Origin: Magicicada septendecula
Taxonomy: Eukaryota > Arthropoda > Insecta > Hemiptera > Cicadidae
DNA: 64,000 bases
Reading direction: 5' to 3'
NCBI GenBank assembly: GCA_034769895.1
Contig: JAWRYS010000973.1
Location: forward strand, 909,001 to 973,000
Below the pieces are notes generated by a model, which saw only the letters and a program-made list of their open reading frames with translations, did not search any database and was not told the origin of the DNA. Position 1 is the first letter of the stretch. Each line of letters begins with the position of its first letter. A program made the position numbers and the translations under genes. Positions 24,424 to 34,975 of the stretch are shown here, in pieces.

Positions 24424-25908
24424 TTACATCTTTTCTTGGGATGGTGTGATTCCAAATTCTGATAAGTTGAACCCCAAAAATTGCACTTCCTTGGCTATCA
24501 ACTGTGATTTGTCCAGTTTGAGCGTGGTATTGTTGTCTTCTAATTTCTTTAACACTTGTGCCACCCGGTTACAGTGTTCTTCCCAATTATCTGATGCTAT
24601 TAATAGGTCATCGACATACACTGTCGTAAATTGTAAAGTATTATGGCCTAATATTTCATCCATGCATTTGACAAAAATGGCCACAGAGTTCACAACGCCG
24701 AAGGGTAATCTTTTAAAATGATAATTACGGCCTTCGAAAATAAATGCTGTGAACTTCCTGCTATTTGGGTGCAATTCAACCTGCCAATAACCGCAGACAG
24801 TATCCCATATACTGTAATATCTGGTGCCATAAAATATCTTTAACATCTCGTCGATTTCGCCAGGTGACGTCCTGTCATTAATTATGGACTTATTAATTTC
24901 CCGTGCATCCAAGCAAATCCTCACTGCACCGTTTTTCTTGGGTACAGCTACAATGGGATTAGTGTACGGGGAATTGCTAACTTCAATGATATCGTTCTCA
25001 ATCAATCTTTGTATTTCCTCACGAACGGCTTCCTTAAGTGAAAAAGCGATTGGATAGGACTTTCTCTTGAATTCATTTTGGTCCTTAAATTTTAGTTCAC
25101 ACTGAAAATTTTTTATCTTACCAGGTGTATCGGAGAATACATGACGGTATCGATAGTAGATTTGTATTAGTTTGTCACGCTGTTCATAATTCAACTCATG
25201 GTTAATGTTGTTTGTCTGGAATTCTCTAATTTCGTTAATCTTTTCTACCCATAATGCTTCTTCTGGATTGCTGCGAATTTCTTGGTTGATGGACCTTTTC
25301 TGATGTTCATGGCCTTCCCGTATATAATATATGACATGTTCTGAGGGTGCCTTCGTATGTTCTATAAGATTTGCAGTCCATTCAACTTCCTCTGCCTTCA
25401 GTAACTCAGTATCTTCGTCCATATTAATTATGGCTGTAAACTTCCGCAGTATGTCGCATCCGATGAGTAATGTGAATGGTAGTCCACTAGCTACGAGGAA
25501 CACCATTGGAATTGTTTTTCCATTACTCGACACTTCCAGCTGTACTTGGTGGCGAATAGTTTTATTTTGTCGCCCAGTGGCTCCAATAAGTACTATATTA
25601 TTGATAAGTAGGGTTGGTATAGTAGTCTGATTTTCTGACTGTATCCGGTTCAATTCCAATCTGTCGATTAACGATACATTAGCTCCTGTATCTACCATTG
25701 CTGTGGTATTTATTCCGTTGACTCTTACAGATATATATGCGATTTCGCTGTTAGTCGTGTCTCCGATACTGTCTTCTTTTTCCTCCATTAGGTCCTTCCT
25801 AATGTTCTTAAGATATTTGTTGTGGTACATATTATTATAAGCCAATTTTGTTGCCAAAATGTTAGACCCAATAGTCCGGTTCAGTGAGGGTGTGGTTAAT
25901 CTTTTCAC
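24424..25908 (-). CDS. pol: Pol, protease and reverse transcriptase part
   Basis: A 494-codon open segment in the -1 frame relative to gag. It has no ATG at its beginning: position 25908 is GTG and the frame is open upstream only to a TGA about 30 bases earlier. Protease: MVDTGANVSLID with the catalytic aspartate near residue 72. RT: FKRLPFGVVNSVAIF near residue 400 and VYVDDLLIAS with YVDD near residue 430, preceded by NPIVAVPKKNGAVRICLD. It stops at a TAA (24424-24426) just after the RT connection, where related proteins continue, so this is an internal nonsense codon and not a natural end. Confidence 0.85.
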   Translation of the reverse strand: MKRLTTPSLNRTIGSNILATKLAYNNMYHNKYLKNIRKDLMEEKEDSIGDTTNSEIAYISVRVNGINTTAMVDTGANVSLIDRLELNRIQSENQTTIPTLLINNIVLIGATGRQNKTIRHQVQLEVSSNGKTIPMVFLVASGLPFTLLIGCDILRKFTAIINMDEDTELLKAEEVEWTANLIEHTKAPSEHVIYYIREGHEHQKRSINQEIRSNPEEALWVEKINEIREFQTNNINHELNYEQRDKLIQIYYRYRHVFSDTPGKIKNFQCELKFKDQNEFKRKSYPIAFSLKEAVREEIQRLIENDIIEVSNSPYTNPIVAVPKKNGAVRICLDAREINKSIINDRTSPGEIDEMLKIFYGTRYYSIWDTVCGYWQVELHPNSRKFTAFIFEGRNYHFKRLPFGVVNSVAIFVKCMDEILGHNTLQFTTVYVDDLLIASDNWEEHCNRVAQVLKKLEDNNTTLKLDKSQLIAKEVQFLGFNLSEFGITPSQEKM

Positions 25909-27917
25909 TGCCGGTTCCCATCTAAAGGCAGGTCACCGTTTGTGTGCCTGTCTTGCGAAGTAGATGCGATGGGTTCCTGGGCTCCTTGCTCGTGTCCGTT
26001 GTGATAGGTTTCAGTTGTTTGTGTGACTGATCTGTTGCCTTCACTACTGTCGCTTCTATTGGACCTATAACCTGACTCTCGGTCTTCTCGGTCGCTGTGA
26101 CTGGAGTTACTATGGTGGTTCGGAAAACTTCTCCGTCCTTGATAATAATTCCGTCTATTTCCACCTCTGCTTGCGTGGGCGTAGTTCACCCTCCGGAACT
26201 GATTATTGTTTTGGCTCCCATTGCCATGTCGCTGTTGATTGTTGGGGGATTGGTTGTTGTAGGGTCTATAATAATTATTGCACCTCTGATAATGTCCGTC
26301 CCGTTGGTATCCACTTGGTCGGGGGTTGTTAAAATTTCCTCTGTCCACATGATTGCCACCTCCATTTTGGCGTGGTCCTTGCTGGTTCTGGAACCGTGGA
26401 GGATTGTTGAAATTCCTTCCAGGATTGGTTCTGTCATTGTTATTTGTAGGGCTGACATTTCCGGGTCCTCCCCGATCATACACTTGTCCAGGACCTTGGC
26501 GGTTCCGCTGGTAATACCTCTCCCGTTCATGACTCTCTAGTAGAGCACACATTCCCTGGATAGTCTTGATTTGCGAGTTTAGCCTACCCTGTGAAATTCC
26601 GTGGTTAAAGTGATATGCTAATTTAGTTACCAAGCATTCTTCCGGGATGGCTGACTCTAAGTTTCTGGCCAGACAGATCTTGCCTAGAAAATATGTAGTC
26701 ATTGACTGTCTGCCGTTTATGTCAAATTTTCCGTTCGTTATATCATCTCTAATTATGTTTTGGGTCGTCTCGGACCAGTATTTCTGTTTGAAGGCTGTTT
26801 TAAAGGTATTGTAACTTTCTACTTCATGATGGGTCGCCGTCCACCAATTATCGAAAGTGTTCTTGAAGGATTCGTCCAGCATTCCCTTGATAATGGACCA
26901 CCTGTTTTCTCGATTCCGGTTTATGACCTCTTCTATTCTTTCCAAGAATTCTAACGGATTCTTAACATATGCACGGAAGTCAATTTGGTCTCTACCTTCC
27001 AGGTGAGTTAGTCCTGACAGAATGTTTGGGATTGTTCGTAATCGGTGCATCTCGTCCCTAATATCATTAAATTCTCTCTGCTGGCGTTCCGTCAACTGAT
27101 CTTTGTCGTTACTTACTTGTTGTTTGATGGCATCCACCTTCACAGAAACCTCCTCACATTTTTCACTCAGTGTCGATTGTGCTATCTTCATCTCAGTTTG
27201 TTCCCGCGCTACAACTCCTATCTGGGCGCTGTGTATCTTCTCAATATCACTGATACGTCGGTTGACGTCTAATTCTGTCTGTAGCAATTTTTGATTATGG
27301 TTTTCTCCCTCCTTCCGTATTTCAGAGATTTCTACATGAATTTCGGCTGTTAATATGGCCATCCGTTCTTCTGTAGCCTCTAAATTTTCTTCTAGTCTTC
27401 TTTCGACCAAGTCGATCGTATTTTTGGCAGCTTCTTCCGCCTTGTCACTGTGATTGGCCATTTGTTGCCACAGTCTTTCGTTGTCGTTTTGCATGAGTTC
27501 AATGTCTCGACTAATTTTGGCATTAATCTCGTCGATTTTCTGGTTGGTTTGGTCGATTTTAATCCCCAACTCTGCAGATAAATCCTCCTTCATGATAGCC
27601 ATCTTCTTCTCCAATAGCTCTTCAGTCTTTTTCTGTCCGTCTTCCATCCTCCTGTTGGTTTCATTTATCCTGTCATTTAATTCCTCCCTCAACAATTCTA
27701 CATTTTTCTGGCTCTCTCTCTGGCCTTCTTCTATTTTCTGGTCCGTAGATTTCTGGCCTTCCTGTAGTGACTCTATTTTTTGGTCTGTGGATTTCAAGCC
27801 TTTCTTCAAAAATCGATTGTCCTCTTTCAACGACTCCATCATCCTTTTCTGGCCTTCTTCCATCGATGCTCTGATACTCATTAACATTTCGATGATGTAC
27901 CTGTCTTCTGGTTGCAC
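25905..27917 (-). CDS. gag: Gag of the long-LTR retrotransposon
   Basis: An intact 670-residue frame. Residues about 15-310 are a long, highly charged, heptad-like coiled coil rich in glutamate, lysine and glutamine. Residues about 315-500 match a retrotransposon capsid-type region (FRAYVKNPLEFLERIEEVI, YNTFKTAFKQKYW, TTYFLGKICLARNLE). The C-terminal about 170 residues are rich in asparagine, arginine, glycine and glutamine, with RGG-like steps, and lack a CCHC zinc knuckle; RNA binding would then rest on basic, disordered sequence. In the family Gag builds the particle that packages element RNA. It ends in TGA at 25905-25907 and overlaps the start of the pol frame. Confidence 0.88.
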   Translation of the reverse strand: MQPEDRYIIEMLMSIRASMEEGQKRMMESLKEDNRFLKKGLKSTDQKIESLQEGQKSTDQKIEEGQRESQKNVELLREELNDRINETNRRMEDGQKKTEELLEKKMAIMKEDLSAELGIKIDQTNQKIDEINAKISRDIELMQNDNERLWQQMANHSDKAEEAAKNTIDLVERRLEENLEATEERMAILTAEIHVEISEIRKEGENHNQKLLQTELDVNRRISDIEKIHSAQIGVVAREQTEMKIAQSTLSEKCEEVSVKVDAIKQQVSNDKDQLTERQQREFNDIRDEMHRLRTIPNILSGLTHLEGRDQIDFRAYVKNPLEFLERIEEVINRNRENRWSIIKGMLDESFKNTFDNWWTATHHEVESYNTFKTAFKQKYWSETTQNIIRDDITNGKFDINGRQSMTTYFLGKICLARNLESAIPEECLVTKLAYHFNHGISQGRLNSQIKTIQGMCALLESHERERYYQRNRQGPGQVYDRGGPGNVSPTNNNDRTNPGRNFNNPPRFQNQQGPRQNGGGNHVDRGNFNNPRPSGYQRDGHYQRCNNYYRPYNNQSPNNQQRHGNGSQNNNQFRRVNYAHASRGGNRRNYYQGRRSFPNHHSNSSHSDREDRESGYRSNRSDSSEGNRSVTQTTETYHNGHEQGAQEPIASTSQDRHTNGDLPLDGNRQ

Positions 27918-28231
27918 CGGTCTCTCGGGTTGACTATCCTCTGGTAGAACTTCTTGTGGTATGATTTCCGGCTCCTCATCAGGTTGCTGAACCTCCTCCG
28001 CCGGTTCAGGTTGTTTGTCCTCAATTTTTAATAGGATTTCTTCAACGTCTTCCGTTGATGTTGCCTCCTTCTCTTCCAGTCTGGGCTCCCTCTCTGCCTC
28101 TGCTGCTCTCTTTTTTTAGGTTGATCTCCTAGTGTACATCTTGTCGCTGGCAATGTACTTGCAGTCTCTCGACGGATTGGGTTATTAAATTATTGGTTAA
28201 ATTGTCCGTTTTTTCCCTAATCCGCGCTCAG
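27918..28231 (-). other. Retrotransposon leader and open frame upstream of gag
   Basis: Between the primer binding site and the gag ATG. The gag frame stays open upstream to a TAA at 28116-28118, coding glutamate- and proline-rich sequence (PQEVLPEDSQPERPVQ), but has no earlier ATG. Translation may therefore start at 27917, or upstream at a non-AUG codon. The compositional continuity with a coding region is notable. Confidence 0.5.
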
Positions 28232-28244
28232 ACGTTGGGCGCCA
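28232..28244 (-). promoter_or_regulatory. Primer binding site
   Basis: On the minus strand, four bases after the 5' LTR, the sequence TGGCGCCCAACGT begins with TGG, the complement of a tRNA CCA end. This position and form are what LTR elements use to prime minus-strand DNA synthesis. I do not assign the tRNA. Confidence 0.75.
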
Positions 28245-28248
28245 ATCT

Positions 28249-31200
28249 TGTAACAATTACAAGATTTTTTGGTTAGTTAGTGATGTATATACGTTCTTGA
28301 TGCTGGATGTGTAGTGTATTGATTGTATGTGTTGCTTGTAGATACGCTCCGGTATCCACAATAATGTTGTACAATAAAATATCCAAAATTATAATTATTA
28401 TTATCAGTCTGATTGTGATTAGTAAATGTGTGGGTATCGCTGGTTAAATCTTTTAATTTAAAAGTATTTTTCGCACTCCGCTGGTAACCTCCCCACTTAC
28501 CATATGTGGATATTGCTGTTCTGTTGGGTGACGGCTCAGCTGTAACATACACGCTACACATACAAGGAGATATTCTATTTGAATATCAAACGTGATTAGC
28601 ATGCACAATAATAATAAAATAACAACTGAGTAATGTTTTGAATTATCAGGAATATTTAAATTCTTCGCCACCTTTTGATAGAACTGGCTATGAAAAAATG
28701 AACTATTTTAAGTTTGAAATGAAACACTTTTTCCACTGGTAACAAAATATTGAGGTTTATTATCAGTTTGGAATGCTAGAAAATCTTTAAAATTTTAACA
28801 ATCAGTCACTAATAATTTTACAGAAAATAATTACAATGAACAAATTTAAAATGAAACACTTCTTAACCTCAAGGCTGGTAACACTGTAGGTTATACAATA
28901 GTTTTTATTTAGAGAGGTTATGTCCTCTTACATAGTTAATTACCAAGTTCGTGTGATTCTTTTAAGTGACATGATGCCAGATACAAGATGTGGTGTTTTA
29001 TAATGATATTTAATAAACAATTAATAGAAAACAAACAAACAAATATTAAAATTGAAAATTAGTACCATATAATCGATAATTATGGTATTATCGTACGCGG
29101 GAATTAGTACCCAGTATAGAGTAGTTGCTTTGACAATAAACAAGTGCGTTGATTTGCACTGCTAAAATGTACTATTATATTTTAATAGTTCACTATAGGA
29201 ATTATTTATTTACAAGAGAAAAAGTTTTAATAAAAAAAACTCTTGTTATAGCTTTCATCTGGTTTGTATTATTTGAGAACAGACTTATGACAAAAAGGTG
29301 ACAAATTGTGGTTATTATTTTTAGGTTACCTAATAACGTGAATAGTTATTAGGGTTAATTATATTAAGCATTGATTTCTTCTTAATCTAAACATACATAT
29401 ATTATTTATAATATTTCTGATGCATAACTATCAGTAGAATAGAATATTCTTTCGCCAAAAAAAATTAAAATATTTATTTCCACTAGTAAAATAAAAAAAC
29501 TGCATGAGTCAATTGAGCGACTATTTGCGGCGCTCGTATTTTGTAATAACTAAAATAATCTTGATTCTTTTAATTATGAAAAGTATTAAAACATTTATTT
29601 ATCAAGTTAAAAATTGCGAAATATTTCTTTCGTCAATTCTGATAAATTTCATCAGCATTATTATACTTCGCTACTACTGATTAGCGTAGTATCCGACCAA
29701 TTGTTTTTATAGAAATGATTATTTCTGTTTTATTGTTAATTAATGAAAAATATTGTACTCCCTGGTTTATTTTCAACACAATACTCGAAAATACGACCGA
29801 TATTATACACTGGTCGTATTTAATTCTTATTCACTCCGCACTGTACGCACGTTAATTCTGTGTGGTATGTAGGTTAGATGTATGTAGTTTGACTTCTGTT
29901 TATGTGTCGCGCACAATTCAAAATAAACTTCTTCATAGATTTGGTCCGTCGAGTGATACGTCTTGTCTCGTTGATGATTGATAGATGACTGTCACTCTCC
30001 TCCGGAGCGTCTGTGGCTTGTCTGCCGGTTTTCATTCATTTGATTGGTTGAATTCTTTGAACTCTCCGACCCAAAGTACCTTGACTTAGTAAAATTTTTA
30101 ATTTATTACCAATTTTGCATTCGGGTTTGAGATTAGAATGACGTAAGCACTGGTGCACAAAATAATTAAAAAGTTTATAATCGTTATAACTTTCTTATTA
30201 TTTGTCTAATCGTTGAATGGTTGGTGCCAATAAATCGCGGACATCCTGAGCTTTAAATAAAGTCCAAACAAGATTATAATCCGTCCATTATTAAATCACT
30301 ATATCGATTTCACAAATGTTTATGGTGAATCTTATAGTTAATAAGTTTAGTACACCAAAACTTAACTAATTACACTAAAACACTTTTGATTAAACGATTT
30401 GAGTCTATTTCTCAACTGTTTAATACAAAAATTTGGGAATAATTGTTACCCAAACAATGTTTGATCATGGCGTCTTTAGCGTCCATATTCGATTATTCAT
30501 AATTGTCCTTAATACTATTTTTCCTTATCTAATAACATTGGTTTTGTAATCTAACAATAATATAAATGTTTATTTACATGGGTTTATACTTTAGTATATG
30601 CACAAGGTTGGGTTTCATATACTAGTAGTATTGTTTAACTACCTTCCTATCTCTTTTCTTCAAATTGTCACTTTGTTTATGGTTTTTCTGTACAAGGTAT
30701 ATTATGTTGTAAATGCAGCTAGTGTACAACTATAGTACCTAATTCATTTAATATATTTGTTAGCTTTTAGCTATCTGAGAACCCTTCAATTTCTAGTAAT
30801 GGGTTTGTTTACATTAGGTCATGACATGGTAGTCAGTTATTTTTTGATAAATCAATAACTAAATTGTTATTATTATATTTGACATAGATTCTCAAAGTAG
30901 TATCAGACATCCTTCTGATCATTGATAACATTTTTATTTACTTTTGAACAAGTTTGTATGTTGCATTTTGCATAAACAACTTGCTACATATTGTTTGTTT
31001 ACATTCTGATTCCACCATCATGGTCATTTAGTTCTTAATAATTTATCTATAAAATTACTATTCTTATGGTTATGGTCTGTTCTCATAGTAGTATTAGGTG
31101 TCCTTCTTACTACTGGTAACACTTTCATTAATCTCTGTTTAAGTTTTTATAAGGTATTTTGCTTAACTAGTTGGTTACATTGCCTCTGCTCACTTCTGGC

Positions 31201-32928
31201 TATGCATTCATAGTCAGCTAGTTTACAATATTTTGATCATAAAACTATTATCATTATACTTATAATCTGTTCTCATAGTAGTACCAGATGTTCTTCTAAC
31301 TACTGGTAATACTTTCATCAATCTTTGTACAAGTTTTAACAATGTATTTTGTTTAACTAATTTGGCATATTAGGTTCCCTTTCATCTAGCTTTGTGCTAT
31401 CATATTTGGTCTACTTTATTTGCAGTGTATTTCAATATAATACACAGTTTATTAGGGTGTATCATTACTTATAACGAATCTTTGATTGACACAATTGTTG
31501 ATGGTTGTTTGGTTAAACTAATATGTATGATTTTTTGTTTCATAGGTGCCTTTCCTATGGGGTTATGTAACAATGTACAACATATTCTAATGCAGCATTT
31601 TGCTACTACTATCATGACTTCAGTATGGTATTCTATTACAATAGTTTAATTGTTGATTAATACACATGTTTACACTACTTCTTCTTAAACAATAATACAA
31701 ATATTCTTGAACTAATGATAATACCTTTCTTGTCATGGTTTGTACCTAACTTCTGTCACATTTGTTTGATATTTAACAAACTACTTTGTTTGTTATTATT
31801 TTCTCTGGCCTTCTTTGTATTGTATTCTGTTTTGCCGTGGCATTCAGTTACATTTCTTTTGAAATTTACAAAGGTTTTGATTATCAAGTTCTATGAACAA
31901 TAATATAATTGTTCTATCTTACATTGTTTGGTGGTCTTATGATTATCTATTTGGATCACAATCTTCATTAAACTAGTCACACTAACTGTCTGTGTATTTT
32001 TTGTCTATTTAATCCTGGATGTTTCCACTATGAAAGTAACACATTTTCTTCCGATATAAACGTTATCACTGGAATTGTTTGTGGGGTTTATTAGGTTAAA
32101 ATTAGTTAACTGGTCACAGGTTCTCACACTTACATTAAGTATTCACTATAACTGTTTGTGATTTCTTAAATATGTTAAACACTGTTTCTTCATAGTTGAC
32201 AATCACTATTCTTTTAGTTACTAGTATTGTCTCTGGTATACTTGATGAATGATGATTTCTTGTATGGTCTATCCATTTTCTTCTCTCTTCATGTCATGTT
32301 TCCTTGTCCTTCTTCTTCCTTTCTTCTTTAGGTTTGAACGTCTTCTTCAATATTTCCATTGTAGTAGTCGTTGTTTCATAATATTTATATTTGTAAATAT
32401 ATTGGTTTGTCTGCCATCATTGTGGTTGCTCCTGAGTTGTTTCTTCCTTTATTTTGCATAGTCATTTTATTGGTTCCCCTCACTGTTGGAATCCTGTTGT
32501 CTTCTTTTACACTTTTATTATTTATTATTTTTGTTGGTTCCCCTCACTGTTGAAATCTTGTTGTCCTCTTTTACACTTTTAGTATTGTCACTATCTTCAT
32601 TTGTTCCCCTCACTGTTGGAATCTTGTTGTCTTCTTTTACACTTTTAGTATTGTCACTATCTTCATTTGTTCCCCTCACTGTTGGAATCTATTGGGCCTG
32701 GTTTCTAACATTTTATTTTGGCTCATGGTCATTTTCTTTCTCCATTTCGTGTACGATGCTGCTATGTTACACTTTCTCCTTCATAGTTGGAACTTTACAC
32801 TAATATATCTGTAGATACACACTTTTTGTTCACATAGTTTTACTTATCTAGAAATACTTTCATGCTTTCCCGTCACTTGACGTTATAATTGCTTAATTTA
32901 TGTAACTACCAAATTTGGTAACGTTACA
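28249..32928 (-). repeat. 5' LTR (4,680 bp)
   Basis: Pair of the 16257-20874 LTR. It is about 62 bases longer, mostly from a fourth copy of the 64-66-bp unit (32476-32690). A 94-residue minus frame at 28561-28277 (MCSVYVTAEPSPNRTAISTY...) is open here but shortened in the other LTR by a 2-base indel near 16470, so it is unlikely to be a conserved protein. The promoter and transcription start are not evident. The GC-richer patch at about 29935-30075 is one candidate region. Confidence 0.93.
32476..32690. repeat. LTR minisatellite, 64-66-bp unit, 4 copies (5' LTR)
   Basis: Four units beginning 'cccctcactgttg'. The third and fourth are nearly identical to each other, which marks the extra copy relative to the 3' LTR. 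Confidence 0.9.
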
Positions 32929-33002
32929 ACCGGTACAGCACGGCGCGTGACGTCATCGCTTGCACATCAGCTGTCACTCCAAATTGGACTTTGGGATGTA
33001 TA

Positions 33003-33440
33003 TAATTCTTGCAAAAATGAAGGCGAACCATTTTCCAAACATTTACAAGCGAGTTGGATGAAAAGCGAGTTGAGCCGATACCTGCCGGTTATTTTCGGAG
33101 AGGCGGCCCGAAGGGCCGCGGGATATAGTTCATTATTCCAGATAATTCTTGCAAAAATTAAGGCGAACCATTTCCCAAACATTTACAAGCGAGTTGAGCC
33201 GATACCTGCCGGTTAGGTTCGGATGGGCGGCCCGAAGGGCCGCGGGGTATTTTTCATTGTTCCAGATAATTCTTGCAATAAATAAGGCGAACTATTTTCC
33301 AAACATTTACTAGCGAGTTGGATGAAAAGCGAGTTGAGCCGATACCTGCCGGTTAGGTTCGGAAAGGCGGCCCGAAGGGCCGCGGATATAGTTCATTGTT
33401 CCGGTACCTGCCGGTTAGGTTCGGAGGGGCGGCCCGAAGA
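33003..33440. repeat. GC-rich tandem array with a hairpin in each unit
   Basis: Three units and one part unit start at ATAATTCTTGCAA (about 33003, 33141, 33266), with length 125-139. Each contains GATACCTGCCGGTTAGG and the palindromic block GGCGGCCCGAAGGGCCGC. One unit lacks a 17-19-base piece (GGATGAAAAGCGAGTTG). The array lies within the fold-back element, and its GC content contrasts strongly with the AT-rich retrotransposon beside it. No protein-like frame runs through it. Confidence 0.85.
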
Positions 33441-33769
33441 TAATTCTTGCAAAAATTGGGCTGTATTGCTGAAATCCGGACAAATTTTCCCAAACGCCAA
33501 AAATTACCAAAGGCTGATGTAATGTTGGCTTATGGTTGGTGCTTAGACAACAATCAACGGCTGGGTTCAAAATTTTGTAATCTCTTATTTCTAATTGGTA
33601 TTTCTAATTATTAATATTGTGTACTGTTGCCGCGTTAGGTAGTCTGGAGCGTGGATGTTTTTGTGATTTTTAGTGCTTTAGTTTGTGTTTGTGTAAGGTA
33701 AGGTTTTCATCTTTTCATAATTATATGCATGGATTCCATGTCACCGTGTGTGTGTGTGTGCGTGTGTGA
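33441..33769. other. Spacer inside the fold-back element
   Basis: No gene seen. It contains a GT-rich microsatellite at about 33749-33770 directly before the partial internal copy of the terminal arm. Confidence 0.5.
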
Positions 33770-34205
33770 AATATTCAAATTGCTGTGAAATATTTCTTTT
33801 CCTATTCTTCTATACTATATAAACACGAGAAAAATAATTTTAAACGGCGGTCGAACCTATTTACGGAGAAAAAAATTAAATAATTTATCCCGTAATACGG
33901 CAAAAAACGGCGCGTTATTTGCCGCGTAAACTTAGGAAGTACGGAGCTGAGTACTCCGCGCAATGACGTCATAACTCGTCATTCGCTGTGTGTCTGTGCG
34001 CCGTTGCTGAGTTAACATGGAGGGCATTCATTTGACATGCGTGCTTATGGGAGTAATTATTTCATTTTTTTTCGCCGTAAATAGGTTCGGCCGCCGTTTA
34101 AAATTATTTTTCTCGTGTTTATATAGTATAGAAGAATAGGAAAAGAAATATTTCACCGCAATTTGTGCTTAAGTAGTATCGTAAATAATTACCTATCGAT
34201 AGTTA

Positions 34206-34960
34206 TTACGACTTCCTCTAGAGTGCTCTGCTTTAACCGTCACATGTTGACTGTAGCAGGGGAGTAAAATGCGACAGTCACATGTTAGTTTGTGCCGGTT
34301 TGTCTTTCAGTGAACATACGTGTGTATTTTTCAAGACAGTCACAACTTTAAACACTGCAGTGTGTGGTGCAATAGTGTCAATTTCATACTGTGCAATACG
34401 GTTATAACTCCAAACGTGACGTTCTTCACTTTAAGGTAATAAATGTTAAATAGGTTTTTTTTTAAACAATAGTGTAACATTTTGAAATATAACCTTCTTG
34501 AACTAAATTTTTGTAATCAAATGACTGTTATTTTTTCTTATGTCAATAATATTCCGTGTTATGACTCTCTTGAACTGTACGTAGTAACGACAATTGCGGT
34601 TATATTCCAAAATGTGACAGTCAAGTTCTGAAAATGCCGTTCATTTATGGAGATGTAACTGTCTTGTTCTGGAAACAATGTTTTGTTGCTTTACGCAGGC
34701 GTAACACTAGAAAGCATTTCACCTATAGTAGACACTGACCAACAGCCACCGCAAAATGGTACAAAATCCACCTCTGATATCATTCTTACCTAACACGATC
34801 ATTATTTTCCTTCTTACATTTTTCTCTTGTTAGTGAAATAGTTTCATTTACGCTTTTATAGTAGATTGCTGATAGCACGAGTGTTGATATATTTGGGGAT
34901 TATGTGTAGTCTGAACTAACAAAAACAAAAGTATCGTAAAATATTTAATTTTTCTTAGGT
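34206..34960. other. Unassigned DNA with a repeated 'gacagtca' motif
   Basis: No ORF. Variants of 'cggttatattccaaaatgtg' and 'gacagtcac' occur several times (for example near 34258, 34275, 34395 and 34592), suggesting an element terminus or promoter with repeated sites. The segment leads to a possible splice acceptor (TTTCTTAG) at about 34950. Confidence 0.4.
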
Positions 34961-34975
34961 ACAGCTGTCACTGAC

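Larger units (their letters stand above)
16257..32928 (-). mobile_element. Ty3/gypsy-type LTR retrotransposon with ~4.6-kb LTRs
   Basis: A structurally complete 16.67-kb element transcribed on the minus strand. Two direct LTRs (16257-20874 and 28249-32928) begin TGTAAC and end GTTACA. The 4-bp ACCG at 16253-16256 and 32929-32932 is the target duplication. A primer-binding-site-like TGGCGCCCAACGT (minus strand) lies at 28232-28244. Internal order is gag, protease, RT, RNase H, integrase, the Ty3/gypsy order. There is no env-like ORF. LTRs differ by eye at only one base in several tens to hundreds, plus one repeat-unit indel, so insertion was recent, yet pol carries three breaks. About 1.6 kb of array-rich non-coding DNA separates pol from the 3' LTR. 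Confidence 0.93.
16031..34201. mobile_element. Fold-back (long-TIR) element split by an LTR retrotransposon
   Basis: The sequence from 16031 rightward (TATCGATAGG, then TTTACGATACTAC, TGAAATATTTC, GTATAGAAGAATAGG in inverse, and onward to about 16190) is the reverse complement of 34010-34201. Direct repeats GTTA at 16027-16030 and 34202-34205 sit immediately outside. Removing the 16.67-kb retrotransposon leaves about 1.5 kb with inverted termini of about 160 bp, no ORF, and a GC-rich internal array (33003-33440). A further partial copy of the arm lies inside at 33770-33880, so the right half can itself fold. The superfamily is not clear: a 4-bp duplication and long arms do not decide it. Confidence 0.75.
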
